From Spisula solida (lineage: Eukaryota; Mollusca; Bivalvia; Venerida; Mactridae), in NCBI GenBank assembly GCA_947247005.1, contig OX365949.1:4908001-4972000 (forward strand): 64,000 nt of DNA, given 5' to 3'. Below the pieces are notes generated by a model, which worked only from the letters and a program-made list of their open reading frames with translations, was not told where the DNA came from and searched no databases. Positions 58,810 through 64,000 of the stretch are shown one piece after another. Position 1 is the stretch's first letter, and every line of letters begins with the position of its first letter. Position numbers and translations under genes: made by a program.

Positions 58810-59299
58810 TCTAATACGTATCATCCGGTCAAACTGACATGGGTAAATACAAAGACTACTGTTTGTTACTACATTGTTACATATAGTTTGAAATGATGCC
58901 ATTTCAGACATTTGTGTGAGACATAATTATACATGTGTTGTCATTTTTGTGTCTTGGTATTTCAAATTCAGCAAACTTTCCATTTGCTAGGAGAAAAATG
59001 CATTTTCAGAAAGTACAGCTAATGAGCTTGTTATGTCTGCACTTCAAGTTTAGAATAATTGCATTTATAATGGATTCATAATATATTAAGGATGAAACTG
59101 GAGTGTCGTTTTTGTCGCATCAAAATTGCAACGTAGACAATGTTTAATTTCCAAATTAGTGTCTGCATTATAAGATATCGATCACTTTAGAAAGTACTGC
59201 AATAAGCAGCACACCCGTGTCTTCAAATCTACCTCGTAGCACATGACCTTTCCGCAATTTAATGTTGCTTGCTCTGTACTATCTTCTATACTTCTTCTC
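58810..59299. other. No gene; unit landmark shared with unit 1
   Basis: 59120-59280 parallels 6190-6320 closely, with a short insertion (gcaataagcagcacacc) in unit 3. Confidence 0.5.
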
Positions 59300-59520
59300 T
59301 TCCCAATCCATGTCTAGTTATTTCAGCTTTTTTCTGTTGCAACTTGGTCGTTCAGCTTTTTGAAGCTATGTCATTCAGCTAGAGCATTCAGTTTGGGCTG
59401 TTCATGATCTCGTTCATTTAACTGTTGGGTATTTTGCCGTGTAAATGTGGAATGTGATGTTTCTTATTTTCTGTGCCCGGCAGGTTAAGTTATGTGCCGC
59501 CTTCCCTGTCCTATTCTGTA
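59300..59520. repeat. Dispersed repeat, copy 7
   Basis: gtcattcagctagagcattcag units lead to tcatttaactgttgggtatt and a T/G-rich body. Paralogous to copy 1 at 7800-8230. Confidence 0.55.
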
Positions 59521-61037
59521 TTTTATGTTCGCTATTTTCTATTTAACTTCCAGTCCTGGAAGCACTGATCCCTTATTGTCTGTATTGTTCCGTTTTATAC
59601 AACTCATATTTTAACTAGTACTAGAGAATCGTCAATGGGGTTTTCTTAACGATGTAATAATGAAACAAGCAATACGTTGTTAGGTTATTAATCAGTTGAT
59701 ACAGTGTGATACGAATTATTCGTATCTAATATTCTGTTAATTTCGACACTCATGTTTGCTCGAGATTATCATGTACTTGTATAATTGTACTTGAATCGTA
59801 TGTTTCTACAAAACAACTTGATTGAAGTCAGTGTAAATCCATACAGAGACGCACCAAACATGTACGTATGTGAACTTTCATTTATAATTGCAGATATTGT
59901 TTGGAATACTCGTGTCACTTGATACCGACATGCCCTGAGAATATCAAGTACTTGGTTTGACTCTGCAACTCTTACAAAAACTTTTCTGTATTTATGTTAT
60001 AGCAAATCACGTAAGTCCATTATTCTAAATAATGCATTTATTGGCGTCATGGTGGTTTGAATAAAACGTATATCCGACGTGTTTTATGTGTATTTTTTCG
60101 TGACAGAACGAGTCTTGTAGTAAATATTTGTATAAATATATCACAGTAGCCGAACTTGTCATTTACTTGGCACGATGTGCATTTCCTGTGTGTAAAGCTA
60201 AAGGGTTGAATATAAGTATTGTATAAAACAAAAAGCAACATTTAGGTAACACAACATGCATTATCCTCGTAAATGTAAACGGAGTGTAATTCGTGACTCG
60301 TCAAAGTGAGGAAGAGAACAATGTGATGATTTTATTTGACATAATTATTATTTCTATACCATGTTTACATTACAACACCTATCAAACAAAGTTGTTGATG
60401 CGGGTGGTAGGCAGATACGATAATGTTCGTAATAAAACTTATATCAGACGTGTTTAATATGTATTATTTCGTGACAGAATGAGTCAGGTAATAAATAGTT
60501 GTATAAACATTCCATTACCCGAACGATGTGCATTTCCTTAATGTGAAACATACATGCGTGTTTTATATCCTCGTAAATGTAAATGCAACTTGGACACGTT
60601 AGATAATTATATTTGAAAAACCTTATCTTATCGCCTTATCTTAATAAGATATATCTTGTTGTTGTTCTTGTTCAACGTTCTGTTGTGCATTGTGGTGGGT
60701 GTTTGTGTGATATTAACTTTCTGTTTTGTATGTCCACCTTCTGTACCTTTTGTGATCGACTGTTTCTGTTGAATGCTGCCTTCCTCGTCCAATTTGGTTT
60801 ATGTTGTTGGTTATAATATGTATGCTCCTACAATATGCACATTATACCAATGTTTGCTAATAATTGATTTCCCTTATTCAAATTTCATTGCAGGCTATGT
60901 TTTTTATCGGTTTACGTTATCCCAAAGATAATACAGCCACTTTTACAAGTATTTGTCGCCTATCCATTGATGCCTGTTCCCTGGGGTGTAGTTGTCAATT
61001 GCTTGGAAAAACTGTTTAATACTTGTTTGCTACTCGG
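59521..61037. other. No gene; unit landmarks, with a local duplication
   Basis: 60070-60180 and 60430-60535 both carry cgtgacagaa(c/t)gagtc and taaatatttg-like words, a local duplication within unit 3. 60660-60900 parallels 9950-10400. Confidence 0.45.
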
Positions 61038-61039
61038 TA

Positions 61040-62700
61040 CGAGGGGCATTCTGAAAGTTCTGATTACTGAGTGATAACTTTACATTGGTTGGTCAGAATT
61101 TTTGAAAGTGAACAATTACTGAACGATTCAACCTTCCTCCACCGAAAAATACCATGATATTAATATCAGAGAATTCGAAATTCATCTATCTGCCATTGTA
61201 CATGTAGGTATATGACCCCATGGTTTGTCGCCAAAATGAGTCATATTGGTCCGTGGAAAGGATAACATTATTGTCAATAATTTCTATAATTTCAATCCAA
61301 TTTGTTTGGGAGTTACACTTATCTTGTATTATATAACTGTGCATCTAACGACAAATGGAAATTATTGTTGTGGCAGTATAAATGTCTTTAGATGTACATG
61401 GAAAGGACCACGTCCCAAATGCTCTTGAAAATAGCCATTTTACCGGAAATACGCAATTTACGGGTCATTGCATTGTACTGCTGGACGTGTTACATAAGAA
61501 TATCAAAATGTGGACGTTTTGTGTATACATTTGCTATTTTTATTCCCACTATATACGAATTCTGAAACATTTATAATTTCGACTGTACAGCAGCTTAAAT
61601 AATATGACAACGTGGTCCAAAACACGTGTTTTAGATTTATAACGTCATATTCTCGAAATAGAATTTCGAAAAACAAAAATAATTATATATTTTTATAATT
61701 TAGTACAATCAATTAAACTATAAGACATTTTTATTACATGTATAAGAATATCCCGTTACCCCACCCACTTTCTAAAATCCTGGATAGAGCACAATATTTT
61801 TCTCCTAAAATCAAGCTATATGAATAAGTTATAGAAAGAGAACGCAGACGCGAGGTTGTCTTATTTTGTCGAGGGCGTAACCATAAGGCGTGTCTAATGT
61901 ATTACAATGCTGACCGATTAAAATGTCCAATAAAAATCAATACCACGGTGTTGTGATTTTAAAGTTGGAGGACTCCAGTACAACTCGACCAAGAAAATCG
62001 ATAGAGGTCACGTTGACCGAAGTAAAGAACAATATAATTGTATGTCTACAGTGCAGGATAATATTATCCTGCACTGTAGTAATTGCACTCATTCCTTTGA
62101 AAATTGAGACACACCCCATCAGTTATCATCGGATTTAGCCACACCGCCTCTGTTAACATCAATGTAAATTGCCGTAGCCATGATATAATACATTTATAAC
62201 GTCCACCGAATGAAAATACACATTCAAATCTATACAATTTGACTTATTTAGAGTAGCTGATAGTCCATAACGTGTGTTATCTCTAGAATTAGGTAGGGGC
62301 TATATGTGGTAAAATGGTCTCCTATATGGGTTGTATATATTGCTGTTATTAATTAATAACTTCAAGTTTTTGTTAATAACGACATGTTATTAGAAAATAC
62401 TGTTATGCATTTTTTCCAAAAATATCTTTTTTTCAATCATACTTTAACAGCGCGCTCTGAAATATACATGCGACAAATGCAACGCATTTCCCTCGCGTAT
62501 TCGAGAGATATTTCAGTCAATATCCCAAACCAGGTATTGTTTGAATACCAAAAAATATACATTCTCAGACAAAAAATAATAAATTTGCTAAGAGTGTCTC
62601 ACTGAAAAATTGATCTTTCAAAAAATGTTCACTTTAGAAAATTCTGACCAACCAATGGAAAGTTATCACTCAGTTATCAGAACTTTCAGAATGCCCCTCG
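61040..62700. mobile_element. Mariner-like non-autonomous element with 74-bp terminal inverted repeats
   Basis: The left end (cgaggggcattctgaaagtt, 61040-61113) and the inverted right end (62627-62700) match over 74 bases with about four differences. TA flanks both sides (61038-61039 and 62701-62702). TA targeting and a cgagggg start fit the Tc1/mariner group. At 1,661 bp it is long enough for a transposase, but no frame reads as one; the ORFs at 61246, 61382 and 61923 are short. A diverged relative is at 6341-7190. Confidence 0.8.
62046..62079. repeat. Perfect 34-bp palindrome with no spacer
   Basis: ctacagtgcaggataat is followed at once by its reverse complement. It lies inside the mariner-like element. 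Could be a nested insertion footprint or a protein-binding dyad. Confidence 0.85.
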
Positions 62701-62702
62701 TA

Positions 62703-64000
62703 CAGTCGAGGATCATAGTAGTCATGTGACCACACTACTACGTAATTATGCTACGTCACAGGTAGTGACGTAGCATCTGGCGTTCTCGTATTGTTCGTCT
62801 GAAACATTCAACGTCAAACCACACCACCACAATCAGTAATGATGTTCCTGTGACGTACTGTAGTACATAGTACTTCTTAATCAAATAAGGGATACTCATT
62901 CTTGTGATAAGAGAAACATCAGGACTATAAAGTTTGTAGATTGATTAGGTGGCCGTTCGACGTATTCATCAAAAAGTGCAGGAGAATATTAGGCAACATT
63001 AACTTAATTCTCTGGTAACTCCATTACCGAATGATTGGGGGTATTCGGAAATGGATCATTTCCCGATGGAAGTTAATCAGTTGTGGGGTAATGTTAAAAC
63101 TGATGCATCAAAATGTCTTGATGATATTTATTACTGACAGGCACAGTACACAGTGAGTACATAGAAACGACATGAATGACATTGGAAGTGTGATAAATAC
63201 ATGTTCCTGCGCGACATGAAACATATTTTTATTTCAATTCGACAGCAAAACACAGAACATAGAACATATTTGTGTGGTAACGTTGCTAAGCATTGCATGT
63301 ATTGACGTATTTTTTAAATTGATATCCGATCTTTATCGAGGTGTCATCATGTTCAATACGAAGCATTACATGTCTAGTTCATATTATGTGCGACATTAAG
63401 TCAACTGTGAAGCATTGCATGTCTCTGTGTCATTGGGTAACTGTAAATTAAGGCAAAGTAATATTTTAATGCTTACTGTTTCGCTTCAAAAACATAAATT
63501 CATAACACATTATGCTTCAGTTTAAACTGGCGTTATTCGACATGACTACTCGACACTTAAGGTACTGTTTTATCGAAGCATTTACGCTAGCGTAACTCTT
63601 AAGTTGTCCGTAAATATTGCGTACGTCGATATTTGCGCAAATGCGTTTTACTAAGATATTTTTTCTTATGTTCTGTCGTAAGTTTTGGTGTGATTCTACG
63701 CAAGGTCAGAGTAATATGAACGTAGTGATTGAGGTTTTGCCACGCACTGTTGATTTTGGACCGTCACTTGTTGTCATAAACTGTGATTAGTAATAAAAAC
63801 ATGTTTAATCATCAAAACTTATCGAACGTAAAGTATATTTATTCATTCTGGTTCCCGATATATAAGTAATATTGTGGCCCGGTCTACGTTCAATGTTCAA
63901 TATTGTTACGTAAATGTATAGTCCAGAGAATTTGACACTACTCTCGAACTTCCATTATCATAATTTTACAGCTGATATATTGTCTATATTTATAATCCCG
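62703..64000. other. No gene; unit landmark shared with unit 2
   Basis: 62806-63430 parallels 30729-31400. After about 63560 the sequence is unassigned. Confidence 0.45.

Larger units (their letters stand above)
55130..64000. repeat. Tandem segmental unit 3 (diverged, runs off the window)
   Basis: Repeats landmarks 55130-56430, 58810-59290, 59600-60900 and 62806-63430 in the same order as the other units. Private insertions are about 56440-58800 and the mariner-like element at 61040. It is closer to unit 1 than to unit 2 at 59120-59280. Confidence 0.6.

Overview
This window looks like gene-poor, AT-rich animal DNA, most likely from a bivalve or other mollusc. The reasons are a metazoan-type non-LTR endonuclease fragment, tRNA-derived SINEs, several short inverted-repeat elements, repeat types I associate with mollusc genomes, and a GC-richer Ty3/gypsy element with animal features. 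The species is inference. I found no convincing host protein-coding gene, no rRNA gene and no intact tRNA gene.

The centrepiece is one nearly complete Ty3/gypsy LTR retrotransposon at 12407-21820, transcribed from the minus strand. It has 353-bp LTRs differing at two positions, a 5-bp target duplication (gtaat), a tRNA-Leu-type primer binding site and a polypurine tract. In sense order it carries: gag (an N-terminal helix-hairpin-helix-like segment, a truncated capsid, and two CCHC knuckles separated by an RGG-rich linker); a textbook -1 frameshift site (UUUAAAC, 6-nt spacer, 7-bp stem) at the gag stop; protease; reverse transcriptase/RNase H; integrase ending in a PHD-type zinc finger; and a separate third ORF of about 750 codons. 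That third ORF encodes a TatD-family metal-dependent nuclease, closest in type to animal TATDN2, with all expected metal ligands present. This cargo nuclease sits where a retrovirus has env and is the most interesting object here. The copy is recent but damaged: a frame break in gag, a one-base loss in RT and an in-frame stop inside the PHD finger. The TatD ORF is intact.

The rest reads as three diverged tandem copies of one non-coding block: unit 1 about 1195-26250, unit 2 about 26330-55100, and unit 3 about 55130 to the window end. Shared landmarks recur in the same order. Insertions private to single units include the gypsy element, a SINE, short terminal-inverted-repeat elements and a mariner-like 1.66-kb element. 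Position 1 to about 405 holds a broken endonuclease fragment of a non-LTR retrotransposon, and 4745-5013 the C-terminal tail of another. Comparing units gives near-empty sites that help date insertions.

All calls come from reading the sequence and supplied translations. No database search was possible, so family names rest on motifs.
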